In this document: one piece after another, positions 8,940 to 17,875 of the stretch
How the letters are laid out: each line of letters opens with the position of its first letter
Numbering within the stretch: the stretch's first letter is position 1
Origin: Parasedimentitalea marina
Lineage (GTDB): Bacteria > Pseudomonadota > Alphaproteobacteria > Rhodobacterales > Rhodobacteraceae
NCBI RefSeq assembly: GCF_004006175.1
Contig: NZ_CP033219.1
Span: 2,418,001-2,482,000, forward strand
Direction of reading: 5' to 3'
DNA length: 64,000 nucleotides
The notes under the pieces: model-generated
The model's input: only the letters and a program-made list of their open reading frames with translations
What the model was told of the DNA's origin: nothing
Databases searched by the model: none
Position numbers and translations under genes: made by a program

Positions 8940-9998
8940 TTAATTCGAAGTTCTTGAAGGAGAGAATTGCATCAGGCTCAGGATCTCAAACAGCATCTGC
9001 GCGCCATTCTGGGCCGTGTTGGTTGTGGGGTCATAGGCGGGGGCGACTTCAACAACATCTCCACCCACAAGGTTCGCACCTTTCATGCCTCGGATCAGTT
9101 TGAGCGCCTCGCGCGTGGTCAGGCCGCCGACCTCTGGGGTGCCGGTTCCGGGGGCATAGGCCGGGTCGAGGCTGTCGATATCGAAGGAAAAATAGGTTGG
9201 GCCATCACCGATAACATCGCGCGCTTTGGCGATAATATGCGGCAGGTTCGCATCGGTGATACTGGCGGCCTCGACCACAGTCATCCCCGACATCTCAGAA
9301 AATTCCCAGATGTATTTCGCAGCCCCCCTGATGCCAATCTGGATTGTACGTTCAGGGTCCAGCAACCCGTCGAGCACCGCATTGCGAAATGGCCCACCGT
9401 GGTGAAATTTCTCTCCCTCATAGGACCCGCCCGTATCGCAATGAGCATCGATGTGAATCATTCCGACAGGACCATTTTTAGCCACCGCTTTCAGAATTGG
9501 ATGACTGATCGAATGATCCCCACCAACCCCCAGCGGAATCACATCCTTGGCTATGATTTTGGACACGAAATCTTGGATATCCGCATGGCTTTGCGTCAAG
9601 TCGAACCTGCTTTGCATCGGAACATCGCCAATGTCAGCCACCAGCATTTCATGGATGGGGGCGCACTCAAGCGCGTCGTTATAGGGGCCGACCCGTTCAA
9701 TGCTGCGCAGTGCACGCGGGCCAAACCGTGACCCGTTTCGATTGGTTACGCCAAGGTCCATCGGCACGCCATAAAGCGCTACATCCAGCCTGGAAATATC
9801 CTCACCGTCCGCGAAGGCGATATGTGGCGCATCCAGTAAGGTTGGCATCCCTGCATAGGGCGCGGGGCGACGCCCACCCTCGGAGAAAATCTTCTCGGCG
9901 ATCCGTTGACCTTTGGGATCCTGCAAATCCCCCCCTGTCGCGTTGCTAAATGTTTGCTGTAAGCGCGCGAGTTTTTCTGCCGACCAAGCCATGTGCAT
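8940..9998 (-). CDS. Agmatinase-family ureohydrolase
   Basis: A 352-aa manganese ureohydrolase. The metal-binding motifs are present: GVGGDHSISHP, the DAHxD motif as MIHIDAHCDTGG, and SFDIDSLDPAYAPGTGTPE. The family splits guanidino compounds into urea and an amine; candidates are agmatine, guanidinobutyrate, guanidinopropionate or free guanidine. The NRNGSRFGPRALR segment and a long N-terminal extension (about 65 residues before the core) are closer to guanidinobutyrase/propionase-like members than to E. coli SpeB, so substrate is left open. An in-frame ATG two codons downstream could be the true start. First gene of the leftward operon, divergent from the LysR gene. Confidence 0.87.
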   Translation of the reverse strand: MHMAWSAEKLARLQQTFSNATGGDLQDPKGQRIAEKIFSEGGRRPAPYAGMPTLLDAPHIAFADGEDISRLDVALYGVPMDLGVTNRNGSRFGPRALRSIERVGPYNDALECAPIHEMLVADIGDVPMQSRFDLTQSHADIQDFVSKIIAKDVIPLGVGGDHSISHPILKAVAKNGPVGMIHIDAHCDTGGSYEGEKFHHGGPFRNAVLDGLLDPERTIQIGIRGAAKYIWEFSEMSGMTVVEAASITDANLPHIIAKARDVIGDGPTYFSFDIDSLDPAYAPGTGTPEVGGLTTREALKLIRGMKGANLVGGDVVEVAPAYDPTTNTAQNGAQMLFEILSLMQFSPSRTSN

Positions 9999-10110
9999 TC
10001 CCTTCAGTTTTCGCGCCTACGTAGCGTGATTTGCCATGCGCAATAAATTTGAACATTTGGAAGTTTTGTTTCATTATAACGCAACTTTCCCGTGAAATGG
10101 ATCTGCACAT

Positions 10111-11031
10111 ATGTCTCGCCGCAAAAAGGCTTTTTCTGGCACTGTTAACGATGTGGATTTGCGTCTGATGCGTGTCTTCAAGACCGTAATCGAATGTGGT
10201 GGGCTTTCAGCCGCACAGACCGAACTTGGCGTGGGCCGATCCACCATTTCGCGGCAGATTTCCGACCTTGAAATCAGGCTCGGAATGCGCCTGTGCCACC
10301 GTGGGCGCAGCGGGTTTTATCTGACTCAACAAGGCCAGCAGGCCTATGATTTCATCGATCATTTCCTCAAGCAAACCGATGATTTTACGTCCCGTATCGC
10401 CAGTATCAGCAAAAAGATGGTCGGCAAGATTGAAATCGGCATGATCGATTTTACGATGACGGATGCGAAAAACCCGCTTATTCCTGCTATTCGCAAGTTT
10501 CAGGTCATAGCCCCGGATGTGTCTATTAACATGATGACCGGATCGCCCAACGAGGTTGAGCGCGGCGTGATTGACGGCAAATTACACGTCGGCATTGTCC
10601 CTGACTATCAGCGTCACCCCAGCCTGAATTATGTGACACTATATGATGAACAAGTTGGGCTCTTTTGCGGCGGCAATCACCCTTTGGTAGATGATGTCCG
10701 CAATGGTGTCGAACTAACGAGCAAGGACGTGTGTTCACACAAACTGGTGCATCGCGCATACTTTGAGGGCGAACGCCTGCGCCAAAGAAAGCAGGCTTTC
10801 CCTGTTGGCAGTACAGTTTATCAGACAGAAGCGGTGCTTTCACTGGTACGCAGTGGGGTCTATTTGGGGTATTTTCCGTCTCATTGTCAGGCTCTGATCC
10901 GCGATGAATTTTATGAAATTCTACCAGATGTATTTGGGTATTCGACGCCGATCTGCGCTGTTTGGCGATCGGATCGAAACCAATCGATGATCTTGCAAGA
11001 TTTCCTCGATCTTTTGCGGCTGAAAGCTTAA
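10111..11031 (+). CDS. LysR family transcriptional regulator
   Basis: A 306-aa LysR-type regulator. The winged helix-turn-helix is at residues 17-75 (FKTVIECGGLSAAQTELGVG then STISRQISDLEIRLGMRLCHR), followed by the effector-binding domain. It is transcribed divergently from the ureohydrolase-RidA-OCD operon across a 112-bp gap. That arrangement is typical of LysR regulators controlling the neighbouring catabolic operon, probably with the degraded compound as coinducer. No specific operator could be fixed in the gap. Confidence 0.9.
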   Translation: MSRRKKAFSGTVNDVDLRLMRVFKTVIECGGLSAAQTELGVGRSTISRQISDLEIRLGMRLCHRGRSGFYLTQQGQQAYDFIDHFLKQTDDFTSRIASISKKMVGKIEIGMIDFTMTDAKNPLIPAIRKFQVIAPDVSINMMTGSPNEVERGVIDGKLHVGIVPDYQRHPSLNYVTLYDEQVGLFCGGNHPLVDDVRNGVELTSKDVCSHKLVHRAYFEGERLRQRKQAFPVGSTVYQTEAVLSLVRSGVYLGYFPSHCQALIRDEFYEILPDVFGYSTPICAVWRSDRNQSMILQDFLDLLRLKA

Positions 11032-11072
11032 AATTTCGGTCCCAATAAGACACTTAGCATCACCTGGACAAT

Positions 11073-11523
11073 TCAAAACACCCTTGGATCAATGGTTAAG
11101 TCGAGCCTATGAAACGCGTGATTAAGCACGCTTGCGTGAGGCGATATCGCGACGATAGCCATCACCAACTGCACAGCCAGTTTATCGGGCTCCGGGAAGC
11201 TTACAGTATTTGAACACCTAACGGCCTCGCGCCGCAGGAAGGCATTCGAAAAAACCACTTTGTGGCAATCAATGAGGAGGTAAAAATACTCAACCAACTT
11301 TTTTTCAGGGATAGGACCATGGTCTGTTTAGATCAACGTCCCGCGCACAAAGCACGTAATAGTGCCATAGGTCGTTTGAATTGCCGTGTGGCTTTGGTCG
11401 CTGCCTAAAGTCGAATTGACGGTAAACGCCGACCCCGGCCCTGGAATGAAAGACCAACTGCCACCCGTCTTAATTCTCAACATGTAAACTGAAACCGGTG
11501 TCTGTAACTGTGTACTGTTCCAT
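11073..11523 (-). pseudogene. Hint-domain protein pseudogene
   Basis: The leftward strand reads MEQYTVTDTGFSLHVEN from 11523, then in another frame GGSWSFIPGPGSAFTVNST and TYGTITCFVRGTLI, the start of a Hint_2 domain (compare CFVAGTLID in the gene at 587). An in-frame TAA follows at 11328-11330. The same frame continues with TDHGPIPEKK and then YFYLLIDCHKVVFSNAF, matching the Hint block with D.H.VV..N, down to 11073. So a small Hint protein has lost the middle of its Hint domain and gained a frameshift and a stop. It is the third Hint locus in the window. Confidence 0.6.
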
Positions 11524-11992
11524 AACCTAGTTTTTCCGGGCTATCAGACCACACGCGCCCTGTTCCACGATGCCCAATAAGCAGCCATTGGTACCCGTAC
11601 ACGTGCAGCAAATTCATACTTTTTCCGCACGGCGGGCGTTGGTGCTGGTCGTAGCCAATGGTTCCTCCTCGCCCATACTGACAAACTTCTGCGACTGCAG
11701 CATTGATTGCTGAATTCGCTCATTCGGATTTTCTGGGTGTCGTTCGATTGTCAGCAATTGGGTGAAAGCATGAAATCACAGTTCCCCCCTAAAATCGCTT
11801 TCTAATTCCAGCGTAAGAAATAGATCATATAACCTTCCTAAAGTCTTGGTATAAATAAAAATTCACCACTCAGAATAGTTGGCGCAGGATAAAAATGGCG
11901 ACCTTCTAGTTCCAGGCCGCAAACGTCATTGGGCCAATTCCGCCCGTACAACAATCATAGTGCCAAACGGCGAAGACGGTAGATTAAGTTAC
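11524..11992. other. Non-coding stretch beside the repeat protein gene
   Basis: This stretch of about 470 bp between the Hint pseudogene and the terminator of the repeat-protein gene has no convincing coding frame, RNA gene or repeat that I can see. It becomes AT-rich around 11770-11880. It may contain decayed sequence from the upstream part of the Hint locus. Confidence 0.3.
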
Positions 11993-12027
11993 CAACAACC
12001 TGGCGCATATGTCGCGCCAGGTTGTTG
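11993..12027 (-). terminator. Hairpin terminator after the octapeptide-repeat gene
   Basis: A perfect 14-bp inverted repeat (11993-12006 with 12014-12027, 7-nt loop) lies 16 bp beyond the stop codon of the leftward repeat-protein gene. Its position supports a transcription terminator for that gene. The T-tract on the leftward strand is weak, so termination efficiency is uncertain. Confidence 0.65.
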
Positions 12028-12042
12028 ATTGTTCAGAGCGGA

Positions 12043-13704
12043 TCAGAACAGATCGATGCCGGATCCACCAGCTGTGGCGCTGCCCCAGGTGTCGTCTTCA
12101 CCGCTGCCTTCGATGTCTTTGGTCAAGAGCGACATAATATCATTGTCTGAGGCATCTTCTTGCTCCTCCATATCCTCAGGATGGGTTGAGAACACAGGCA
12201 GTGAACTGGCCGCGGTAGAGGCGTTCTCCCCGCTCCATTGGCTATACCCACCGGTTGTGCCGCCCGAGCCGGACCCTTTGGTTCCACCCGAACCGGACCC
12301 TCCGGTGCCACCCGAGCCGGACCCCTTGGTTCCACCCGAACCGGACCCTCCGGTGCCACCAGAACCGGACCCTCCGGTGCCGCCAGAGCCGGACCCCTTG
12401 GTTCCACCAGAACCGGATCCTCCGGTTCCACCCGAGCCGGACCCTTTGGTGCCGCCAGAACCGGACCCTCCGGTGCCGCCAGAGCCGGACCCATTGGTGC
12501 CGCCAGAGCCAGACCCTCCGGTGCCGCCAGAACCGGAACCCTTGGTACCGCCAGAACCAGACCCTCTGGTGCCGCCAGAACCGGAACCCTTGGTACCGCC
12601 AGAACCGGAGCCTCTAGTGCCGCCGGAACCGGACCCTCCGGTGCCACCCGAGCCGGACCCTTTGGTTCCACCAGAACCGGACCCTCTGGTGCCGCCAGAA
12701 CCGGACCCTCTTGTTCCACCCGAGCCGGAACCCTTGGTGCCGCCAGAACCGGACCCTCCGGTGCCGCCAGAGCCGGACCCCTTGGTTCCACCAGAACCGG
12801 ACCCTCCGGTGCCGCCGGAACCGGACCCTCTGGTGCCGCCAGAACCGGACCCTCTGGTTCCACCCGAGCCGGACCCTCTGGTTCCACCAGAACCGGACCC
12901 TCCGGTGCCGCCAGAACCGGACCCTCCGGTGCCGCCGGAACCGGACCCTCTGGTGCCGCCAGAACCGGACCCTCTGGTTCCACCCGAGCCGGAACCCTTG
13001 GTGCCGCCAGAACCGGACCCTCCGGTGCCGCCAGAACCGGAACCCTTGGTGCCGCCAGAACCGGACCCTCCGGTGCCACCCGAGCCGGACCCCTTGGTGC
13101 CGCCAGAGCCAGACCCTCCGGTGCCACCCGAGCCGGACCCTCCGGTGCCGCCAGAACCGGATCCTCCGGTGCCACCCGAGCCGGAACCCTTGGTGCCGCC
13201 AGAACCGGATCCTCTGGTGCCACCCGAGCCGGACCCTCTGGTGCCGCCAGAGCCGGACCCTTTGGTGCCGCCAGAACCGGACCCTCTGGTGCCGCCAGAG
13301 CCGGACCCCTTAGTTCCACCAGAACCGGACCCTCTGGTGCCGCCGGAACCGGACCCTCTGGTGCCACCCGAGCCGGACCCTTTGGTGCCGCCAGAACCGG
13401 ATCCTCTGGTGCCACCCGAGCCGGAACCCTTGGTGCCGCCAGAGCCAGACCCTCTGGTGCCGCCAGAACCGGACCCTCCGGTGCCGCCAGAGCCAGAACC
13501 GCCTGTGCCCTGATCTTCATTCTGAATTTCATTGATTCCATCTGCGAGGTTCGCGTCATACCAATTGGCAAATGACTCACCTTCGACGCCGCCATTATGA
13601 TAGGCTTTAGTGGCGCTAGCAGTCTCGTGACCTGACCCACCGGTCGTCCCCGAGCCAGAACCTGATTGATCGCTGATACCTGGATAGTTTTCTAACGTCG
13701 ACAT
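12043..13704 (-). CDS. Gly/Ser octapeptide tandem-repeat protein (about 52 repeats), unknown function
   Basis: A 553-aa protein of no family I recognise. Residues 1-67 are mildly acidic and end QNEDQGT. Residues 68-482 are about 52 tandem copies of GSGSGGTX, encoded by a 24-bp repeat, where X is Lys, Arg, Gly or once Asn. The last 71 residues are strongly acidic ([13 protein letters not shown]) and end GGSGIDLF. There is no signal peptide or membrane helix. This strand is chosen because AAAGGA precedes the ATG, the unique ends look protein-like, and a terminator hairpin follows; all other frames stay open only because of the repeat. A flexible matrix, adhesive or surface protein is possible but unproven. 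The kinase/GNAT pair is divergent. Confidence 0.75.
   Translation of the reverse strand: MSTLENYPGISDQSGSGSGTTGGSGHETASATKAYHNGGVEGESFANWYDANLADGINEIQNEDQGTGGSGSGGTGGSGSGGTRGSGSGGTKGSGSGGTRGSGSGGTKGSGSGGTRGSGSGGTRGSGSGGTKGSGSGGTRGSGSGGTKGSGSGGTRGSGSGGTRGSGSGGTKGSGSGGTGGSGSGGTGGSGSGGTGGSGSGGTKGSGSGGTGGSGSGGTKGSGSGGTGGSGSGGTKGSGSGGTRGSGSGGTRGSGSGGTGGSGSGGTGGSGSGGTRGSGSGGTRGSGSGGTRGSGSGGTGGSGSGGTKGSGSGGTGGSGSGGTKGSGSGGTRGSGSGGTRGSGSGGTKGSGSGGTGGSGSGGTRGSGSGGTKGSGSGGTRGSGSGGTKGSGSGGTGGSGSGGTNGSGSGGTGGSGSGGTKGSGSGGTGGSGSGGTKGSGSGGTGGSGSGGTGGSGSGGTKGSGSGGTGGSGSGGTKGSGSGGTTGGYSQWSGENASTAASSLPVFSTHPEDMEEQEDASDNDIMSLLTKDIEGSGEDDTWGSATAGGSGIDLF
12243..13500. repeat. 24-bp coding tandem repeat array
   Basis: The central part of the repeat-protein gene is an uninterrupted array of a 24-bp unit of about 52 copies, with point variants mostly at third positions and at the variable eighth codon (AGA, GGA, AAG and one AAT on the coding strand). 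There are no spacers. Such near-identical units suggest recent expansion by slippage or recombination, and copy number is likely to vary between strains. Assembly collapse is a real risk here. Confidence 0.9.
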
Positions 13705-14095
13705 GACTAAGTCCTTTCCTAGAGCCCAAAAATGGCTGCGCCAAAGCTTTTGAACGTGCCTTCTCGCGCAGGTTCAGACGTTTGCAGCTTGGCTTTTGAC
13801 GCTAAGTAAGTTTCTCATTTCTGCCAAATTATTAACAAATTGTGACCAATCTAGTCTCTGGAGCCCGCCCATTTGGAAACAATATATTGGTTTCCCATCA
13901 ATTTAACGCATCCTGAGATCAATCTCTTTCCACCAGGTCATATTATTGACGCAATTGAACGCGTCGATTCGGGCAGCGCCTAGTCAGTTTCTAAATTCGG
14001 CCATAATATAAGAGTATCCTGAACACTGAGGCCACGGACGGCCTGCGCCACTTGGGTTGCAAAGCGGTCCGAAAACCGTGTGTAATCGAGGATAT
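13705..14095. other. Divergent intergenic region
   Basis: This 391-bp region separates the leftward repeat-protein gene from the rightward kinase-like gene. It is AT-richer than its neighbours, particularly at 13800-13920, and should carry both promoters. No defined operator or hairpin is evident. Confidence 0.4.
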
Positions 14096-15148
14096 ATGAT
14101 GGGTAGCAGTAGCAATCGAAAGCGTCTGGCGAAGCTCGTTGAAGGCGCTGAAGCGCATTTTGGGGAAAAGGTTGTTACAACGTCAGCGCCCGGAGGAGAA
14201 GGCCGTGCCAGTTGGCGGTTTCAACTGGAAAGCCGATCTGTCATTGCAACGCTGAGGCCAAACTTCAGACGCACCCATCTAGAAGCCTTTGCGCTGACCA
14301 AAATCAACCAATTCTGCAGCGACATTCCCGAATGCCTGGGCGTTGTGGGTGAGATCATGTTCCAATCGGACGTGGGTGGAAAACGCCTAAACCAAGAGAT
14401 CGTGAAGTTGAACCGCAGCCGACGCGCGGATGTGTCTCACGAAGCGATTGCTGCCATTTTTAGAATCCAGTCAGCGGCCCAACAGGCTGGGTTGAACACT
14501 ACAATGCCGCATCTGGGCGCAAATACCGAGTGGATTGAAAACCTGGTCAAAGCGGTTTCCGCTCTGGAGCCATATTCAGCGGGGCGATCCATCGACGTGG
14601 ACAGTGCCGCGCTGGCTGCTCGGATTGCCTGCCCTGCCAGCCAGTTTGTGAAGTGGGATTGCAGATCAGGTAATGCTGCGATTGGGGATGATAACCGTCT
14701 GCGTTGGTTCGATTTTGAATACTGCGGCGTGCGGCATGGGGCCGAAGATGTGGCTTGGCTATTGGGAGATGAAGCCTGGCCGATGAGCCCGGAAACGATG
14801 GAACAGATCGTGATTGCCGCGTTTGATCCAAACGGCGCACACAAGCTGGACCCTTATCTGGACTATTTGGCAATCTACTTGACCCTCCACTGTGTGCAGC
14901 GGTTCAAATTGATCATAAAAGAGGTGCACAACCGTGGCTGGTTGTCCAAAACCCGTGTGCGAAAATATGATGATGCGGGTGTCCATCCGGAATTTGCAGC
15001 CCAAATCTGCCGGGTGGGCGCCTATTTTGCAGCGCGGGATCCATTGACGGCCCCAATTGGCCGTGACTTCGAAAACGCAGAAAAGGTCTTTCAGGAAGTC
15101 TTGCGCAATGGAAATGGTAATGTCGAAGGGATGAAAATACCCGCATGA
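14096..15148 (+). CDS. Aminoglycoside-phosphotransferase-like kinase family protein
   Basis: A 350-aa protein with the APH/choline-kinase fold. The catalytic loop appears as KWDCRSGN (residues 186-193): the Brenner-type Asp188 and Asn193 are kept but the usual His two residues before the Asp is Lys. The metal-binding Asp follows as WFDFEYCG (Asp206). Substrate is unknown; the family phosphorylates small molecules and sometimes proteins. ATG 14096 with CGAGGA just upstream is preferred over a TTG at 14057. Its last 4 bp overlap the start of the acetyltransferase gene (ATGA), so the two are co-translated. Confidence 0.72.
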   Translation: MMGSSSNRKRLAKLVEGAEAHFGEKVVTTSAPGGEGRASWRFQLESRSVIATLRPNFRRTHLEAFALTKINQFCSDIPECLGVVGEIMFQSDVGGKRLNQEIVKLNRSRRADVSHEAIAAIFRIQSAAQQAGLNTTMPHLGANTEWIENLVKAVSALEPYSAGRSIDVDSAALAARIACPASQFVKWDCRSGNAAIGDDNRLRWFDFEYCGVRHGAEDVAWLLGDEAWPMSPETMEQIVIAAFDPNGAHKLDPYLDYLAIYLTLHCVQRFKLIIKEVHNRGWLSKTRVRKYDDAGVHPEFAAQICRVGAYFAARDPLTAPIGRDFENAEKVFQEVLRNGNGNVEGMKIPA

Positions 15149-16368
15149 ATAGTGAAGCCCCCAACAGACGTGCCCAAAGTCGATTGCGTGTGGAAACTGT
15201 CGACACATTCGCTGGATTTCAGGCAATCGAAGCCGCCTGGAAGACACTCGAAGATCGCGATCCGGAAGCAACCTTCTTCTTGTCTTGGGATTGGCTTGCT
15301 CAGGCGTTTCGGGACAATCCTTATCGGTGGAGTGTTCTTGCCGTGTATGCGCCAGATGGCGAGGATGTAATCGTCGGCCTGCTTCCGCTCAAATACGGCG
15401 TACATTGGAGTACGACCCGCAACGAATTCCAGACCGAGATTGAGGCTGGCGGACGGTTGCTCTTTAGCGAATACACCGGGTTCCTTTGTGATCCTGACAA
15501 AGAGGTCGCAGTGATGGAGGCATTGGCACTGTCCCTGCGCGCGATGCCTTGGGCGAAGCTGTCGCTGCGATATGTAGCGCAGACACGGCGTGCTGAGTTG
15601 TTTTGCGCGTCCTTTGAGCAATTTGGCTACAAGGTCTCGTGGAAAGAGTATCGCATCAATAAGGGCGAGACGAACAACCTTGTTTGCCCTCATGTTTCGT
15701 TGCCTGACGACTTTGAAACCTATCTGCAAACCAGCGTGAGCAGCAACACGCGACAACGCTACCGCCGTTTTCAACGCAAATATTTTGCCGACGGTAACTA
15801 TCATTTCACCCATTGTGATGCTGACAGCTTCGAAAAAGATATCGCAACTTTGATGGGGTTCTGGAAACACAAATGGGCCCCAACAAAGGGAGGCTCAAAG
15901 TCACTGAAGGTTGCTTCCAATTTCGAAAAAGTTTTAGAAGCCGCACTCAAAACGGAGGCGCTATTCTTACCGGTATTGTGGCGAGGTGATACGCCCTTGG
16001 CGGCATTGGGGCATGTGATGGATCCAAAGAACGGGTCGATGCATTTCATTATCGCCGGGCGGGATTCAACAGCTGAAGAGGCCTTTATCGGCGCGGCTCT
16101 GCATTTCCACAGCATTGAATGTGCGATCATGCTTGGATGTCAGTACTATGACTTCGGGCATGGTGACGAAGAGTATAAGTTTAGCTATGGCGCCGAAAAA
16201 ACCACGGTGCAGTATTTCTCAGTCACTCGACCAACCGGGGATCCAGAAAAAGTATTTGATTCCATCAGTACGGGTGTTGCCCTGAAACGGATTGAGAAGC
16301 TGATTAAGGCGGGCAAGACGGATCAGGCAGAGCGCGCCTGTCGCCAGTTGTCGCAGTTATTCACGTAG
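15145..16368 (+). CDS. CelD/BcsL-like GNAT family acetyltransferase
   Basis: A 407-aa protein of the CelD/BcsL (Acetyltransf_6, FemAB-like) branch of GNAT acyltransferases. Seen are the N-terminal half with FFLSWDWLAQAFRDNPYRWSV, the central RQRYRRFQRKY segment, and the C-terminal acyl-CoA-type domain with LGHVMDPKNGSMHFIIAG and YYDFGHGDEEYKFSYG. Relatives act in polysaccharide or protein modification; the acceptor here is unknown. It forms an overlapping pair with the kinase-like gene and lies opposite the Gly/Ser repeat protein, which makes that protein, or a polymer associated with it, a possible target (inference). Confidence 0.8.
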   Translation: MNSEAPNRRAQSRLRVETVDTFAGFQAIEAAWKTLEDRDPEATFFLSWDWLAQAFRDNPYRWSVLAVYAPDGEDVIVGLLPLKYGVHWSTTRNEFQTEIEAGGRLLFSEYTGFLCDPDKEVAVMEALALSLRAMPWAKLSLRYVAQTRRAELFCASFEQFGYKVSWKEYRINKGETNNLVCPHVSLPDDFETYLQTSVSSNTRQRYRRFQRKYFADGNYHFTHCDADSFEKDIATLMGFWKHKWAPTKGGSKSLKVASNFEKVLEAALKTEALFLPVLWRGDTPLAALGHVMDPKNGSMHFIIAGRDSTAEEAFIGAALHFHSIECAIMLGCQYYDFGHGDEEYKFSYGAEKTTVQYFSVTRPTGDPEKVFDSISTGVALKRIEKLIKAGKTDQAERACRQLSQLFT

Positions 16369-16702
16369 ACCTAAAAGCGGCGATCCAGCTAGCCTGATGT
16401 CTGGACCTCCAGGCCCAATCGCTTGGTAACCTGGAACAAGGGCTACCAAATTAATGAATGTGAAATTGAGCCTGTTGGGCTATTTTTTCACCTCGATTGG
16501 AACTGTGAAGAACGGATTCCCCGTTTACTCGGAGGACAAAGAACCGAAAGGTTGCGCTGCGCCGTGGGTTCAAATTTAACCCTTCTCCTTGCCAACAACC
16601 GAGTGATCTGTGTGATCGCCCGGATCCCGGACGGTCCGCCTTGCCCAGCTCATCGGTAGTAGTGATGTCCTTGGTGAAAGCCGTTTTTCCGAATATCGAT
16701 GA
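16369..16702. other. Convergent intergenic region
   Basis: This 334-bp gap lies between the 3' ends of the acetyltransferase and MFS genes. I see no gene remnant with family similarity. No strong T-flanked hairpin was found. Confidence 0.3.
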
Positions 16703-17875
16703 TCAGACTTTCTTTTCAAAGCCCACATTAGGCGCGGTTTTGAAATGGTGGAACATCATCGCAAGCGGAATCACTGAGGCGAATAAGATGATGGCAAGCA
16801 ATATAGAGCCATGCGCGCTGCCTGTGGCATCCAAGATTGCACCAGCTGCCGGAGGTGTAACCAACATGATCGCATAGTAAACGGTGAAGAAGATACCCAT
16901 GCCAAAGGCCCGAACCTGAGGCCGTAAGGCTTGTCCAGACATTGCCATGATCACCCCAGCCGGTGCCATGCCAATCAAACCAAACAGCAAGCTTGCACCA
17001 AAGCCTGCGCCTGGCTCACTAAGCAGCAAAAGTGATACGATTGCGCCACCAATACAAACGGTCAAAACAGCATTTCGCCCGCCGAAACGATCCACAATCT
17101 GCCCGCATAATGCGCCGGACAAGATCATAACCCAACTGCCAATGCTGATAATGCCAGCTGCCGCAATGGCTGTTTGGCCAAGGTCTTCAAGCACCTTTGG
17201 CCCGAACGAAAGATAGGTGACATAGGCCGCGTTAAACACAGCCCAAGCCGCGGCTGCACACAGGACCAAACGCCATTCCTGGCCTGTAAGCGCGGCCCCT
17301 GAACCGGTTTTTGCAGGTGGTAAATCATGCGGTGCGCGGTACAGCAAGAAAACCGCCAGTGCAGCAAGTAGGCAATAGATAGATGCCACCTGAAACGGAA
17401 CCTGCCAACCGTAGACCTGTGCAAGCCACGCGTGACCGACTTGGCCCATGGCGATCCCAAAAGGCCAGCTCATGACCAACACGCTCATCGCGGTCGCGAT
17501 TTCGCGCCCTTCGAACCAATCGGCGATCATCTTGGTGAAATAGAGTGTCGTGAACAAAAAACCGGCACCTGCAATAATGCGGCCCATTCCAATTGCCCAG
17601 CTCTCAGCCGCCAGCGAAGATGCGACCCCGCCCAACGCCAGTGCACCCAATCCAATCACAACCATAATACGATCTGAGACAAAGCGCCCCCAATACCCGG
17701 CAGGGATGGCTAAAAACAAACCGGGAGCCATGAAAAGACCGATCAAAAAACCGATTCCCGCGTAATCAAGCCCGAAGGCGACAACCAGGTCATCGCCCAC
17801 GGAAGCCACTGTCTGAAACTGAAACCCAAGTCCGATGCGGGCCAGAAACAGCAATCCCAAAATGCGCCAGCGCAT
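16703..17875 (-). CDS. MFS transporter
   Basis: A 390-aa protein with about 12 hydrophobic segments in two halves, typical of the major facilitator superfamily. It begins MRWRILGLLFLARIGLGFQF and carries the loop YWGRFVSDRIMVVIGLG between helices 2 and 3, an MFS signature area. The substrate is not evident; the pattern resembles the cyanate/nitrate and drug-efflux subfamilies. The start overlaps by one base (TGATG) the stop of the SnoaL-like gene, so the two are translationally coupled. Confidence 0.85.
   Translation of the reverse strand: MRWRILGLLFLARIGLGFQFQTVASVGDDLVVAFGLDYAGIGFLIGLFMAPGLFLAIPAGYWGRFVSDRIMVVIGLGALALGGVASSLAAESWAIGMGRIIAGAGFLFTTLYFTKMIADWFEGREIATAMSVLVMSWPFGIAMGQVGHAWLAQVYGWQVPFQVASIYCLLAALAVFLLYRAPHDLPPAKTGSGAALTGQEWRLVLCAAAAWAVFNAAYVTYLSFGPKVLEDLGQTAIAAAGIISIGSWVMILSGALCGQIVDRFGGRNAVLTVCIGGAIVSLLLLSEPGAGFGASLLFGLIGMAPAGVIMAMSGQALRPQVRAFGMGIFFTVYYAIMLVTPPAAGAILDATGSAHGSILLAIILFASVIPLAMMFHHFKTAPNVGFEKKV

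Noticed and set aside
12243..13500. Possible CRISPR array
   Set aside because: The 24-bp units are directly adjacent without spacers and encode a protein repeat; no cas genes are present.
12029..13513. Rightward 494-aa frame of [14 protein letters not shown] repeats
   Set aside because: It is the antisense of the 24-bp repeat array. All six frames stay open there because the unit is a multiple of three without stops. The leftward frame has a proper Shine-Dalgarno, unique protein-like ends and a terminator.
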